The notes: generated by a model not told the origin, from the sequence alone. Shown: positions 16,022 through 24,131, numbered from the stretch's first letter. The stretch: 41,453 nucleotides of DNA from an uncultured Lachnospiraceae bacterium (GCA_947650005.1 CANSTU010000023.1:1-41453), one strand, 5' to 3'. A program made the numbers and translations.

Positions 16022-16255
16022 AAATTCACGGTTGAAAAATGGCTGTAAAGACATTTTTCAATCTAACCCTCCTTGCCTGCTTCAGCAGGCATACATTCAT
16101 GGTTGAAAAATGGCTGTAAAGACATTTTTCAATCTAACCTCTTTGCCTGCTTCAGCAGGCATACATTCACGGTTGAAAAATGGCTGTAAAGACATTTTTC
16201 AATCTAACCTCCTTGCCTGCTTCAGCAGGCATACAAATCAGGGTAATTTAGAATT
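16022..16255 (-). repeat. Dispersed SD-hairpin repeat, locus 5: three tandem 70-71-base units plus remnant
   Basis: Units start at GGTTGAAAAATGGCTG (16030, 16101, 16171), so the period is 71 then 70. Each contains a stem TTGAAAAATG/CATTTTTCAA and the perfect hairpin TGCCTGCTTCAGCAGGCA. Units differ at only a few positions, so the amplification is recent. Read on the minus strand, each unit carries AAGGAGG (or AAAGAGG) about 12 bases before an ATG followed by the codons for SLQPFFN. The last remnant runs into the stop of the DMT gene. Confidence 0.95.
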
Positions 16256-17164
16256 TCAATTTTCACTCTTTTTTCCTGAAGGAAGCTGCACCAGGATAAC
16301 CGCTGTAAATACCAACGCGCAGCCCGCAAGTTCTCTGGGCGAAAGAGATTGTCCCAGTAAGACCCAACCAGCCAGCACGGAAATCACGGACTCCAGGCTG
16401 AGAATCAGAGAAGCCACCGTGGGATCCATATCCCTCTGGCCGATGATCTGCAGCGTATAGGCCACACCGCAGGACATCACACCCGCATAGAGCAGGGGAA
16501 CGATCCCTGCAAGCAGGGCGCTCCAGGAAGGCGTCTCCAGCAAAAATGCCCCGGCCATACACAGGACCCCGGATACATAAAACTGGATGCAAGATAGCTT
16601 CACCCCATCCGCTTTTGGTGAAAAATAATCTACCACCAGGATATGGATGGAAAAAAGGATCGCGCAGAAAAATACCAGCACATCCCCCCGATTCATACGA
16701 AAGCTTCCTCCCACACACAGAAGGTACATCCCTATGGCCGCAAGGAACGCACCGATCCATACAATTTTACGCACTTTTTTCCGAAAAAAAAGTCCCAGGA
16801 TGGGAACGATGACAATGTACAGCGTTGTGATGAATCCCGCCTTTCCCACGGAGGTATACTGGATCCCTAACTGCTGCAGCATACTGGCAGAGCACAGGGC
16901 CAGGCCGCAGCAAAGCCCGCCGATTAGCGTCACACGCCTTTCTGCCTTCGTCTTTTCCGGGTTCTCCGGTTCCTCCTGCGGCCCCCGCTTTCTTTCCCGA
17001 TAGGCGATCAACGGCAGCAGAACGGTTCCGCCGATCAGGCTGCGCGCGCCGTTAAAGGTAAACGGTCCCATATAATCCATGCCCACACTCTGGGCCACAA
17101 ACGCCACACCCCAGATAAAAGCTGCCAGAAACAAGAGCAAACTCCCCCGATAATTCTTTCTCAT
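16256..17164 (-). CDS. DMT-family transporter (EamA, RhaT-like)
   Basis: About 302 residues with ten hydrophobic segments in two five-helix EamA repeats. The first starts RGSLLLFLAAFIWGVAFVAQ and contains FNGARSLIGG. The second contains CGVAYTLQIIGQ and ASLILSLESVISVLAGWV, which is typical. These are inner-membrane exporters or importers of metabolites; the substrate is unknown. The ATG at 17164 lies six bases from GGGAG, which is the end of the upstream repeat. Its stop codon TGA lies in the border of the next repeat array, so repeats touch both ends of the gene. Confidence 0.9.
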   Translation of the reverse strand: MRKNYRGSLLLFLAAFIWGVAFVAQSVGMDYMGPFTFNGARSLIGGTVLLPLIAYRERKRGPQEEPENPEKTKAERRVTLIGGLCCGLALCSASMLQQLGIQYTSVGKAGFITTLYIVIVPILGLFFRKKVRKIVWIGAFLAAIGMYLLCVGGSFRMNRGDVLVFFCAILFSIHILVVDYFSPKADGVKLSCIQFYVSGVLCMAGAFLLETPSWSALLAGIVPLLYAGVMSCGVAYTLQIIGQRDMDPTVASLILSLESVISVLAGWVLLGQSLSPRELAGCALVFTAVILVQLPSGKKSEN

Positions 17165-17165
17165 T

Positions 17166-17392
17166 TTTAGCTCCCATCTGCGCGCTTTAGCACGCACTCA
17201 AATCAATGAGTTTGAAGGGCCCCTCTTTCCAACCCGTTTCCGCCTGCGCACCTTCACGCGCATATGAATCGAAGAGATTGAACTATGCTTCTTTCAAACT
17301 CATATTTTGTTCCCATCTGCCCGCTTTAGCAGGCAGACAAATCAGGAAGATTGAAAATTTTAATTTTCAATCTAATTCCCCTACCTATCATA
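17166..17392 (-). repeat. Dispersed SD-hairpin repeat, locus 6: three diverged units
   Basis: GC hairpins GCGCGCTTTAGCACGC (about 17180), GCGCACCTTCACGCGC (about 17246) and GCCCGCTTTAGCAGGC (about 17319) alternate with T-rich stems; the last is AGATTGAAAA/TTTTCAATCT. Two hairpins are bounded by CTCCCATCTGC or TCCCATCTGC, the complement of GCAGATGGGA(G). The proximal one supplies the ribosome site of the DMT gene. The middle part contains GGGA, seven bases, ATG and a six-residue frame MSLKEA. Confidence 0.9.
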
Positions 17393-17410
17393 TCATGGGG
17401 TTTGCTTACA

Positions 17411-17932
17411 TTACTGCATCCTAAGACGCTTATCGATCTCTTCCACCACGCTGCGCAGCCCCTTTTCTTCACAGTCAACGGTCAAGTCCCCATACTTTTC
17501 ATAAAGGGGAACCCGCTCCGCATACAGCTCCGCCAGCGTCTGTCCCTCCTTCAGCGCCACTCCGCGCTTTTTCAGGTCCCCCAACCGATCCGCGATTCCT
17601 TCACAGGAGAGTTTCAGATAAACCACCCTGCCGATCCCCTTCAGATGCTCCATAGCTTCCGTACCATAGACAACGCTTCCGCCCGTGGCAATGACGCTGT
17701 GGTGTGCCTGAATATTTCGGTTCACGTCGTTTTCCACTTTTATGAAACCGGAAAGCCCTTCCGAAGATATGATTTCATGGAGAAGCTTTCCCGTCTCCTC
17801 CTGAATGATCAAGTCTGAATCCAGGAAACGATATCCCATTTTCTTGGCCAATACCACCCCCACTGTGCTTTTCCCCACGCCGGGCATGCCGATCAAAATG
17901 ATATTGTCTTTTTTCTCCGCATTCTCTCTCAT
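17411..17932 (-). CDS. aroK: Shikimate kinase
   Basis: 173 residues. P-loop ILIGMPGVGKST at about 12-23, shikimate-binding Asp/Arg region FLDSDLIIQEETG, second glycine motif VIATGGSVVYG and the lid region LYAERVPLYEKY. It phosphorylates the 3-hydroxyl of shikimate in aromatic amino acid synthesis. The conserved motif SEG in place of the usual EG-x-x-F-R (ISSEGLSGFIKVENDV) lacks the arginine normally seen after the Phe, as some clostridial AroK-like proteins do. The ATG at 17932 has GGGAG five bases upstream from the repeat. No other shikimate-pathway gene is nearby. Confidence 0.88.
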   Translation of the reverse strand: MRENAEKKDNIILIGMPGVGKSTVGVVLAKKMGYRFLDSDLIIQEETGKLLHEIISSEGLSGFIKVENDVNRNIQAHHSVIATGGSVVYGTEAMEHLKGIGRVVYLKLSCEGIADRLGDLKKRGVALKEGQTLAELYAERVPLYEKYGDLTVDCEEKGLRSVVEEIDKRLRMQ

Positions 17933-17936
17933 TTGT

Positions 17937-18075
17937 GCTCCCATTTGCGCTCCTTGGCGTACATACAAATCAGGGTGATCCCATCTGCGTGCAAGGCACG
18001 CACTCAAACCGGGGTGATTGAAAGCGCCTTTCTCTCACCCCGCCTCCATCCTGCGCACTTTAGCGCGAATCCAAA
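17937..18075 (-). repeat. Dispersed SD-hairpin repeat, locus 7: three units
   Basis: CTCCCATTTGCGCTCC...GGCG, then CCCATCTGCGTGCAAGGCACGCA, then CATCCTGCGCACTTTAGCGCG, separated by AAATCA and a GGGGTGA/TCACCCC stem. The proximal GGGAG is the ribosome site of aroK. Confidence 0.85.
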
Positions 18076-18111
18076 CAAAAAGGCTTTGCGCCGCTATACA
18101 GCACAAAGCCC
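18076..18111 (-). terminator. Rho-independent terminator of ridA
   Basis: Minus strand GGCTTTGTGC/GCGCAAAGCC stem with a loop of about 9 bases and a following TTTTTG run. It begins 10 bases after the ridA stop. Confidence 0.85.
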
Positions 18112-18119
18112 GGAAGGAG

Positions 18120-18503
18120 TCATCGCTCCCCAAGATATGCAATGACCTCCACCTCGCACAGCACTCCTTTAGGAAGTTCCTTCACAGCCACGCAGCTCCT
18201 GGCCGGCTTTTCCGTAAAATATTTCTCATAGACGCCATTGAAAGCGGCAAAATCTCCCATATCTGCAAGGAAACATCCTGTCTTCACTACCTTGGCATAA
18301 CTGCTGCCCGCTTCCGTGAGGATCGCCCCGACATTCTTCATCACCTGCTCTGCCTGTCCTTCAATCCCTTCTGCCTCCACATTCCCGCTTTCCGGATTAA
18401 TGGGGATCTGGCCTGACGCAAACAAGAAATCCCCAGCAATGATCGCCTGGGAGTAAGGCCCTATGGCTGCAGGCGCCTTGTCTGTCGTTATTTTCCGAAA
18501 CAT
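18120..18503 (-). CDS. ridA: RidA family enamine/imine deaminase
   Basis: 127 residues, the usual length. KAPAAIGPYSQAIIAGDFLF and ASGQIPINPESG near the start, VVKTGCFLADMGDF in the middle, and the C-terminal PARSCVAVKELPKG with the conserved arginine. RidA trimers hydrolyse reactive 2-aminoacrylate and other enamines formed by PLP enzymes, protecting against their damage. AGGAGG lies six bases before the ATG at 18503. A terminator directly follows the stop, and a structured leader of about 115 bases lies upstream. Confidence 0.93.
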   Translation of the reverse strand: MFRKITTDKAPAAIGPYSQAIIAGDFLFASGQIPINPESGNVEAEGIEGQAEQVMKNVGAILTEAGSSYAKVVKTGCFLADMGDFAAFNGVYEKYFTEKPARSCVAVKELPKGVLCEVEVIAYLGER

Positions 18504-18600
18504 ATGATACCTCCTGATCTTCAACCTATTTATTTATATGGCTAACTGCTGTTTCTTATCTTACCATCAGAAAACACAGGATGCAAGTCCAATGTGAGCG

Positions 18601-18716
18601 GCACATCCTTGCGTTTAGCTTAGTTCTCTTAAGACCAAAGCCGTTCCCTCTTGCGGCCCTAAATGCTCCTAGCGGCAAAACAGCTCTGGCCTTAAAAAAC
18701 CATCTTAGGATGCAGA
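18601..18716 (-). promoter_or_regulatory. Structured RNA segment between the ABC operon and ridA
   Basis: Inner stem TTAAGACCAAAGCCGTT against AACAGCTCTGGCCTTAA (18629-18695) pairs through several G-U pairs on the minus strand. An outer stem pairs CATCCT (18604) with AGGATG (18707). AGGATGCA also occurs at 18578, so the CATCCT strand has two possible partners. This could be the ABC operon terminator or a leader switch for ridA. Confidence 0.4.
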
Positions 18717-18733
18717 AAAACGATACGCCAAAC

Positions 18734-19537
18734 TCATCCTCCGCTGCTGTCATACCTTCGCAGCCCAGCTCTCCACACCAATGCCGATATACCTGCCAAA
18801 ACTGCAGTCACGACGGGAGAGACCATACATAGCCACGGCGGAGCATCCGGTTTTCCCATGAGATAGGAGGCAGGATAAAAATTGAGGAAAGCGATCGGCA
18901 CAATCCCCGTCACCAATACGCGAAACGCCCTGCCGAAAATCGTAACCGGATACTTTTGCGTCAACAGATAGATCTGAGTGAATATGGAACTCAGAGCGCC
19001 TGCCTTTGTGGTCCAGAAAGCCACACAGGAGATCAGGAAACGTATACACACCGCGATAGCTCCCCCCGAAAGGATGAAAATCACAAACCAGAGAATATGC
19101 CACATTCCCCATCGCACGCCAGCCATGGCCAGTCCAGCTGTCACAAGCGAAATACCCATGAGAGTGTCGCACAAACCGACATAATTGATATCGCCTCCCA
19201 CAAGCTGTAAAAACGGGCTGACAGGACGCAGCAGATAGACATCGAAGGTGCCGCTTTCGATTTCCTCCTCGATCTTGGACAGCTTGCGGAAGAAAACAGA
19301 AAAGATGCTCCATGAGATCATGAACATGCCGTAAAGCACCAGCAAGTCGCCCACTTCCCAGCCGCCAAGAGCCTGAAAGCGCCAGGAAATCACGGACAGC
19401 TGGACAATATTGGCGCCGTTAAGCAGCACCACGCTCAATAGGCTTATCCAGAAATCGGCCCGGTATTGCAAGATTCCCTTCATGGTCATTTTGAGCAGCG
19501 AACCATACATTTTAACTGAAAAACGAAACTCCTCCAT
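18734..19537 (-). CDS. ABC-2 type permease (DUF990-like), subunit 2
   Basis: 267 residues with six hydrophobic segments. It shares with its neighbour the hallmark cytoplasmic segment KIEEEIESGTFDVYLLRPVSP (residues near 85-105), the 'gate' between helices in this ABC-2 family. It is the third gene of an operon after the ATPase (20397) and permease 1 (19594), 56 bases behind the latter. The two permeases would form a heterodimeric export channel. The substrate is unknown; relatives export lipids, peptides or drugs. Confidence 0.88.
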   Translation of the reverse strand: MEEFRFSVKMYGSLLKMTMKGILQYRADFWISLLSVVLLNGANIVQLSVISWRFQALGGWEVGDLLVLYGMFMISWSIFSVFFRKLSKIEEEIESGTFDVYLLRPVSPFLQLVGGDINYVGLCDTLMGISLVTAGLAMAGVRWGMWHILWFVIFILSGGAIAVCIRFLISCVAFWTTKAGALSSIFTQIYLLTQKYPVTIFGRAFRVLVTGIVPIAFLNFYPASYLMGKPDAPPWLCMVSPVVTAVLAGISALVWRAGLRRYDSSGG

Positions 19538-19593
19538 TCCAATGCCTCCTGCATATCGTGTGGTATACCCGCCCTACTGCCTAAATAGAAATT

Positions 19594-20400
19594 TTACCCT
19601 CCCTGCACCGCCAAATATCCATGGACCTTCGTCCACACCACATGTCCTGCCAGAAACAACATTCCAGCCCAGGCGGCTTGCAACAGAATGTCTTCCACAA
19701 CCTGCCTGCCGGTTGCGGCACCCGTATAGATATTTAAGGGAATCTCGAAAATACATCGGAAAGGAAGGACATGGACCACTGCCTGCATCCAGCCCGGATA
19801 GAGCCAGTTGGGAATGAGTTTTCCCGAAAGGATGGTAAGGATACCACTATAGGCCATGGTGATCTGCCGAATATTTGTGGTCACAAAACAGACCATACCC
19901 AACAGAAAATTAAGGGAAAATAAAATGAAAAAGCTTAAAAGCCCGCTGACCGCAAATCCAATTCCCCCTATCAGACCGGATGGCAACTCCATTCCCAAAA
20001 ACAGTACTCCCAGGAGCCATGCGGGAAAGACCAGCCACACAACGCCAAAGAGGGCCGCTCCCGCATTGCGGGCGAGCAGCTGTCCCTGCAAACCCATGGG
20101 ACGCAACAAATCCGTGTCAATGCGTCCGGAACGCACCTGCCCAGAAATATAATTCTGAGGCGCTGTGGATAGGGCGGAAGGATAAAAGATGATATCCAAT
20201 GCCACGGCCAACATGGCATAAGTGATCATGGAATCCAGCGGACACCCCACCATGGACGCATCCTGGGCATACAACGCCATCCACAGACTGCGCACGCCGT
20301 ACATGGCAATCACACTATAGACCACCTTCAGCAGAAAGTCCGCCCGGTATATGCCAGCGGAGCGTCCCTCTGTTCTCACAAAAGCCGCAAATACCCTCAT
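19594..20400 (-). CDS. ABC-2 type permease, subunit 1
   Basis: 268 residues, six hydrophobic segments, with the family segment ISGQVRSGRIDTDLLRPMG (about 88-106) matching that of the sister permease. Its ATG overlaps the stop of the ATPase gene (ATGA), showing tight coupling. Paralogous to the gene at 18734 but diverged, as expected for a heterodimer. Confidence 0.88.
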   Translation of the reverse strand: MRVFAAFVRTEGRSAGIYRADFLLKVVYSVIAMYGVRSLWMALYAQDASMVGCPLDSMITYAMLAVALDIIFYPSALSTAPQNYISGQVRSGRIDTDLLRPMGLQGQLLARNAGAALFGVVWLVFPAWLLGVLFLGMELPSGLIGGIGFAVSGLLSFFILFSLNFLLGMVCFVTTNIRQITMAYSGILTILSGKLIPNWLYPGWMQAVVHVLPFRCIFEIPLNIYTGAATGRQVVEDILLQAAWAGMLFLAGHVVWTKVHGYLAVQGG

Positions 20401-21383
20401 ACCGCTTTTCCGCCTTCCTGATAGATATCCCGGACGATCTGCTCAATGTCCGCATCCTGGATGATAATATCCCGTATAGGCGAGCCAGCCCTTCGAACAA
20501 AGGCGAGCACCTCATCCACCGTATAGATGTGCTGATCGAACAGGACAGCCATCCGTCCCTCCCCCATCTTTTCCGTTTTCACTCCGGGCAGGGCCAGGGC
20601 CGGACAATCCCCTTCAAACTGCAACTCCATCCGACGCTGTCGGCCATAGCGCTCCCGAAGGCCGCGGATATCCCCGTCATAGATGATCGTACCCGTATGA
20701 ATGACGATCACACGGTTCACCAGCTTTTCCATGTCAACCACATCATGGGTGGTGAGCAGCACCGTCACGCCCCGTTCCCGGTTGATCTCAAGGATGAACT
20801 TACGCAAACGCTCCTTTGCCACCACATCCACACCGATGGTGGGTTCATCCAGAAACAGAATGCCAGGATCATGCATCAGGGCCGCAGCCAGGTCTGCACG
20901 CACGCGCTGGCCCAGGCTCAGCTGCCGCACCGGCTGATTCAGAAAGGGGCCCAGATCCAACAGTTCTGTAAAAAGTTCCAAATTCCTTTGAAACCTGCTC
21001 TCCTCCACCCGGTACATTTCCTTTAAAATGCGAAGGCTGTCCATCACCGGCACATCCCACCAGAGAGAAGTCTTCTGCCCGAACACCACCCCGATATTTT
21101 GCAGATGTTCTTTCCGATCCTTATGGGGCGTTAGGCCATTGACCTCCACTTCACCCCCGGTTGGCACCAGAATGCCGGACAGCATCTTTATGGTGGTGGA
21201 CTTGCCCGCGCCGTTTTGCCCGATATATCCTACGATTTCTCCGTCCTCTATGGAAAAGTTAATGCCGGCCACGGCCCGGCGCTCTATGTAATGAGGATGC
21301 AGCAATGACCGGACCGCAGCGAAACGTCCTTCTACAGGCTGCGCGATCCGATAAGTCTTTGTGAGATCTTTGGCAATTATCAA
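20397..21383 (-). CDS. ABC transporter ATP-binding protein (export type)
   Basis: 328 residues. Walker A GQNGAGKST, Q-loop in VVFGQKTSLWW, signature LSLGQRVRADLA (variant of LSGGQ, usual in this ABC-2 subgroup), Walker B ILFLDEPTIGVD and the H-loop TTHD. A C-terminal extension of about 90 residues resembles those of lipid or polysaccharide exporter ATPases. The start is a TTG at 21383 with AAGGAG about 10 bases upstream; no ATG or GTG fits. Powers the two permeases downstream. Confidence 0.92.
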   Translation of the reverse strand: MIIAKDLTKTYRIAQPVEGRFAAVRSLLHPHYIERRAVAGINFSIEDGEIVGYIGQNGAGKSTTIKMLSGILVPTGGEVEVNGLTPHKDRKEHLQNIGVVFGQKTSLWWDVPVMDSLRILKEMYRVEESRFQRNLELFTELLDLGPFLNQPVRQLSLGQRVRADLAAALMHDPGILFLDEPTIGVDVVAKERLRKFILEINRERGVTVLLTTHDVVDMEKLVNRVIVIHTGTIIYDGDIRGLRERYGRQRRMELQFEGDCPALALPGVKTEKMGEGRMAVLFDQHIYTVDEVLAFVRRAGSPIRDIIIQDADIEQIVRDIYQEGGKAV

Positions 21384-21563
21384 AATAGTTCAACTCCTTT
21401 TTACATCCATTGAATTCCCGCATTGCGCTGTTTTCTCTGAAGCAGCATTATGACCGGCAATGTTATCATGCAAAAGACATCGCCTCTGTTCTGTCCGTAG
21501 CCCCTGACCTTATACCGGTCTATTTCTGCTATTCTGAATCTTCCGTATAATTTTTATTCTTCT

Positions 21564-21708
21564 CTATGACATCTCAATTTCTTTCCATAATTCTGTCAGT
21601 TTCTGTTTTCCCCAAATGCTATCTTCCTCATAAGACAATATTTTGTCATACATATCAATCTGACATTGATGAACCTTATGACCAAATAAAATGTCCCCAA
21701 TATATCCC
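21564..21708 (-). pseudogene. C-terminal gene fragment, unrecognised
   Basis: On the minus strand an AT-rich frame ends at a TAG (21564-21566) and reads KGYIGDILFGHKVHQC...WGKQKLTELWKEIEMS. It has convincing protein character but no start, and it runs into the tRNA-flank repeat at 21712. It looks like the 3' end of a gene cut when the mobile element arrived or left. The remaining bases up to 21384 hold only the leader of the ABC operon. Confidence 0.45.
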
Positions 21709-21711
21709 TTA

Positions 21712-21798
21712 CTAGTATCAATCAAGGAGCCCGGAGAACGCCATATTTATCGCTCTCCGGGCATAATAAAAAGCGGATAGCGGGAATTGGATCCGCCG
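21712..21798 (-). repeat. Distal copy of the tRNA-Gly flank (att-like direct repeat)
   Basis: Closely matches 24490-24572: CTAGTATCAA, the hairpin CCCGGAGA...TCTCCGGG (21729-21762), and then a stretch of 37 bases with one mismatch ending in the tRNA 3' portion GATAGCGGGAAT. After that the match to the tRNA decays. This is what an attachment-site remnant looks like. Confidence 0.75.
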
Positions 21799-21904
21799 TT
21801 TTTCCCCATATTATCTCCTGCTTTTCTCTATATTTTATCCCTATTTTTCCGACTATTCAAGCTTTATTTTTCTCTTTCCAGCCTTTTAGTATCAGTGTAG
21901 AATC

Positions 21905-21924
21905 AAAAATAGGGGCCTATTTTT
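21905..21924. repeat. Short AT-rich palindrome
   Basis: AAAATAGG-GG-CCTATTTT lies in the AT-rich, gene-poor start of the element scar. It may be a terminator or operator; no adjoining gene is intact. Confidence 0.4.
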
Positions 21925-21998
21925 ACCCTCTTAGCGCCGAGGTAAATTTTCATCCCAGCAGCATCGCCGCCCACTCCGTGCTGCTCGTCCAGGTACGC

Positions 21999-22106
21999 TT
22001 AAACGACGCCACGCCTCCCTAGTATGCCTTGCTCCCCAAGGCTTCCGGCAGAAACGGCGCCAGCCTGTCCCTCTTTGATCCGTAGGACAAGCTGCTCTTT
22101 CGTCAT
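21999..22106 (-). pseudogene. Short truncated frame, perhaps a sigma-70-like N-terminus
   Basis: GGGAGG, nine bases, ATG, then a 35-codon frame starting MTKEQLVLRIKEGQ. This opening resembles the first helix of small phage- or ICE-borne sigma factors, but the similarity ends after about 14 residues. Probably a decayed relic. Confidence 0.25.
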
Positions 22107-22125
22107 CGCTTCATCCCTCCCAGAT

Positions 22126-22163
22126 AAAAACGTCCCGGGCAATCACTCCTGAAAGCCCGGGAC
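22126..22163 (-). terminator. Rho-independent terminator after the capsid relic
   Basis: Perfect 9-base stem GTCCCGGGC/GCCCGGGAC with a 14-base loop and TTTTT on the minus strand. Confidence 0.85.
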
Positions 22164-22204
22164 ATTTCCTTATGGCATCTTACTTCCTTCTCTTACGACA
22201 CACT

Positions 22205-22708
22205 CTATGCTGCCGGCTGTGTCTGGTAATAAATGGCCTTCGCCTTGTTTTCCAATACGAATGCATCATAGCAGATACGGCCTTCCACAAGGGCCCCGTT
22301 TATTCCCGGCGAGCATTCGTGGATAATATAATCCTCCAACTTTACCGGTGCAACCGTCGCACAGGGATGGCACATCAGGAACCCGAATCCCTCCGGCAAG
22401 CGGATCGCAGGCACCTTGATCACCATAGCCCCATCCAGGCTTGAAATAACACCCTTCAGGCGCAGGTCAGCGCCTATATCCGTCTCCATCATTATATCCT
22501 TGCTCTTTTTAAGCGCATACATGGACAGCGTCACAATGATGAAACGGTTTGTCTCCGACATTTTTGCATTATCCAGCGCCTCACTTGCTTTTAAAATCTC
22601 TGCATAGATATTCGCTGCAGTTAGGACTGCCGCTGCTGGATTGTGGTCTGCATTCTCACACATCGCGGCGATACATACGCGTCCACCTCCGGAATGATAA
22701 CTCCGCAA
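22205..22708 (-). pseudogene. Phage major capsid protein, C-terminal fragment
   Basis: About 155-167 codons. From memory of Firmicutes prophages, the stretch VIKVPAIRLPEGFGFLMCHP, followed by VAPVKLEDY and the ending GRICYDAFVLENKAKAIYYQ, are typical of the C-terminal half of a phage major capsid protein, normally about 280-300 residues. The first ~120 residues are missing, and the 5' end runs without a break into a relic of an HTH gene, so two phage genes have been fused by deletion. An internal ATG (MCENADHNP) follows a weak site. It cannot make a capsid. A good terminator still follows. Confidence 0.7.
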
Positions 22709-22776
22709 GTTATTTTTGTGTCATGTCATGCTTTGCAAGTTCCGTCACCAGTTTAATTCTGTCAATTTTTATGCAT
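22690..22776 (-). pseudogene. XRE/HTH regulator N-terminal relic with stop codon
   Basis: After GGAGG, the minus strand reads IKIDRIKLVTELAKHDMTQK, a TAA (22710-22712), then LAELS: the opening of a Cro/cI-type helix-turn-helix protein. The frame is broken at its start (ATG is out of frame by one base) and by the stop. It points away from the intact XRE gene at 22922, like a phage cI/cro pair. Confidence 0.5.
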
Positions 22777-22921
22777 TTTCCTCCATTGTTCAAAAAAATA
22801 GTTGCAATAAGCTTTTGCTTATGCCACATTATTAACTAAGCTTATATATTGCGAGCACAAATATAAACATTTGCTTTTATTTTTCTCTTTCATCTGATAA
22901 ACTTATTATTGAGGTGATTAC

Positions 22922-23521
22922 ATGTTTATTGGAGAGCAAATACGAAAATATAGAAGCGAAATGGGGCTATCGCAAAAAGAGCTTGGTGCTAAATTGGGCG
23001 TATCGCAAGCTATGATAGCACAATATGAAAATGGTAAACGGACACCCAAGATAGAAACGCAACAGAAAATAGCTAATGCATTAAATGTACCTCTTTATGA
23101 ATTAATGGGATTTGATGGCAGCATTCGGGTTAACACGGATTCCGAAAGAGAAAGATTAGATGAAGAAGCACAAAAAATAATCATAAAACAGAACTCTGGC
23201 GAAGAAATTACAGAAGAAGAAACTCAAAAAGTTTCTGATTTCATTCAACGAACAACAGAGAGCTATGATAGACTTAGTAAAAGCATAAAAGATTGTGCCG
23301 AAATTATCGGTAGGTATTTAAACGAAAATACCCAAAAATCCAAGGAAAACGTCCAAGTTCTTAAAGAAAAACTTCAAACACTTATAGAGCTGACACCTAC
23401 CATGCCAGACTTTTATGAGAACTTAAACGATATTGGTCGAAAAAAAGCTGCGGATTATATATCGGATTTATCTAATATACCCGAATACCAAAAGAAGCTA
23501 AACAAACCACCCAAGGACTAA
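22922..23521 (+). CDS. XRE-family repressor (phage/ICE type)
   Basis: 199 residues. An N-terminal HTH_3 domain (5-60) has LSQKELGAKLGVSQAMIAQYE and the second helix KIETQQKIANALNVPLYELM. A charged, mostly helical C-terminal part of about 130 residues has no peptidase S24 motif that I can see. GAGGTG precedes the ATG by 6 bases. The gene is AT-rich with an A/T-biased codon use unlike the flanking host genes, and sits among phage relics, so it is probably the immunity repressor of the decayed element. A short AAGCCA/TGGCTT hairpin follows the stop. Confidence 0.85.
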   Translation: MFIGEQIRKYRSEMGLSQKELGAKLGVSQAMIAQYENGKRTPKIETQQKIANALNVPLYELMGFDGSIRVNTDSERERLDEEAQKIIIKQNSGEEITEEETQKVSDFIQRTTESYDRLSKSIKDCAEIIGRYLNENTQKSKENVQVLKEKLQTLIELTPTMPDFYENLNDIGRKKAADYISDLSNIPEYQKKLNKPPKD

Positions 23522-23546
23522 CCAAGCCACTTTTGGCTTCGTGGCC

Positions 23547-24050
23547 TGTTCAAAAACGGAAACCACCGTAGGCATACCTACAAGTACAGGTTCGTCCGAA
23601 AAACGGACTGGTCACATCAAAGGACACTCTCCAGATATCCATTAAATGGATAGCCCCAAATTGTACCGTCCAATCTGTGGCAGGGGCGCTGGTGATTACG
23701 AACAGGGGATGCCCTAAATTTGGGCGGCTCCTGCATGGAGCTATCTGGTAAAAGCCAAATGAGTGTAACCACGAACAATGGCTGTGCTTACTTTTCCCCC
23801 ACAAAATGGAGAAAGGGAACTGGTGTTGCCACAAGTGGTTACAATGGTTTTCTCCAAGTACTGTGAAAACTCTTCACCGCCACTTCTCCCACTTATGGGC
23901 GAAAACAGCCGCTCTATCCGCCCCATATAGGCGTTTTATGCATTCGTTGATAAATTCCATCAACAGGCATTTCGCCCGCATATGCGCGGCAGTGAGAGCC
24001 TCAGGGCATATTTAATAGCCACGATTTCAAATCGAAAAACTACTGCACCA
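23547..24050. other. Gene-free part of the element scar
   Basis: No gene supported. A 94-codon open frame on the minus strand (23550-23834) has no ribosome site and low-complexity, Ser/Cys/His-rich content. Visible structure: GTAACCAC (about 23765) against GTGGTTAC (about 23834), and short GC hairpins such as CGTCCG/CGGACT. Probably decayed mobile-element DNA. Confidence 0.5.
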
Positions 24051-24131
24051 TGACAACATAATATGTTTAACCGGGCAGCCGGGGGACGTGCTCTCACCCA
24101 ATCCGAAGTCTTGCGGAAGGTGGTGATTATT

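Noticed and set aside
16022-16255. Evenly spaced repeats suggesting a CRISPR array
   Set aside because: The 70-71-base units are contiguous, with no variable spacers, and no cas genes are present.
23550-23834. 94-codon minus-strand frame in the element scar
   Set aside because: No ribosome site, no recognised domain, and neighbouring frames have similar length; likely chance in decayed DNA.
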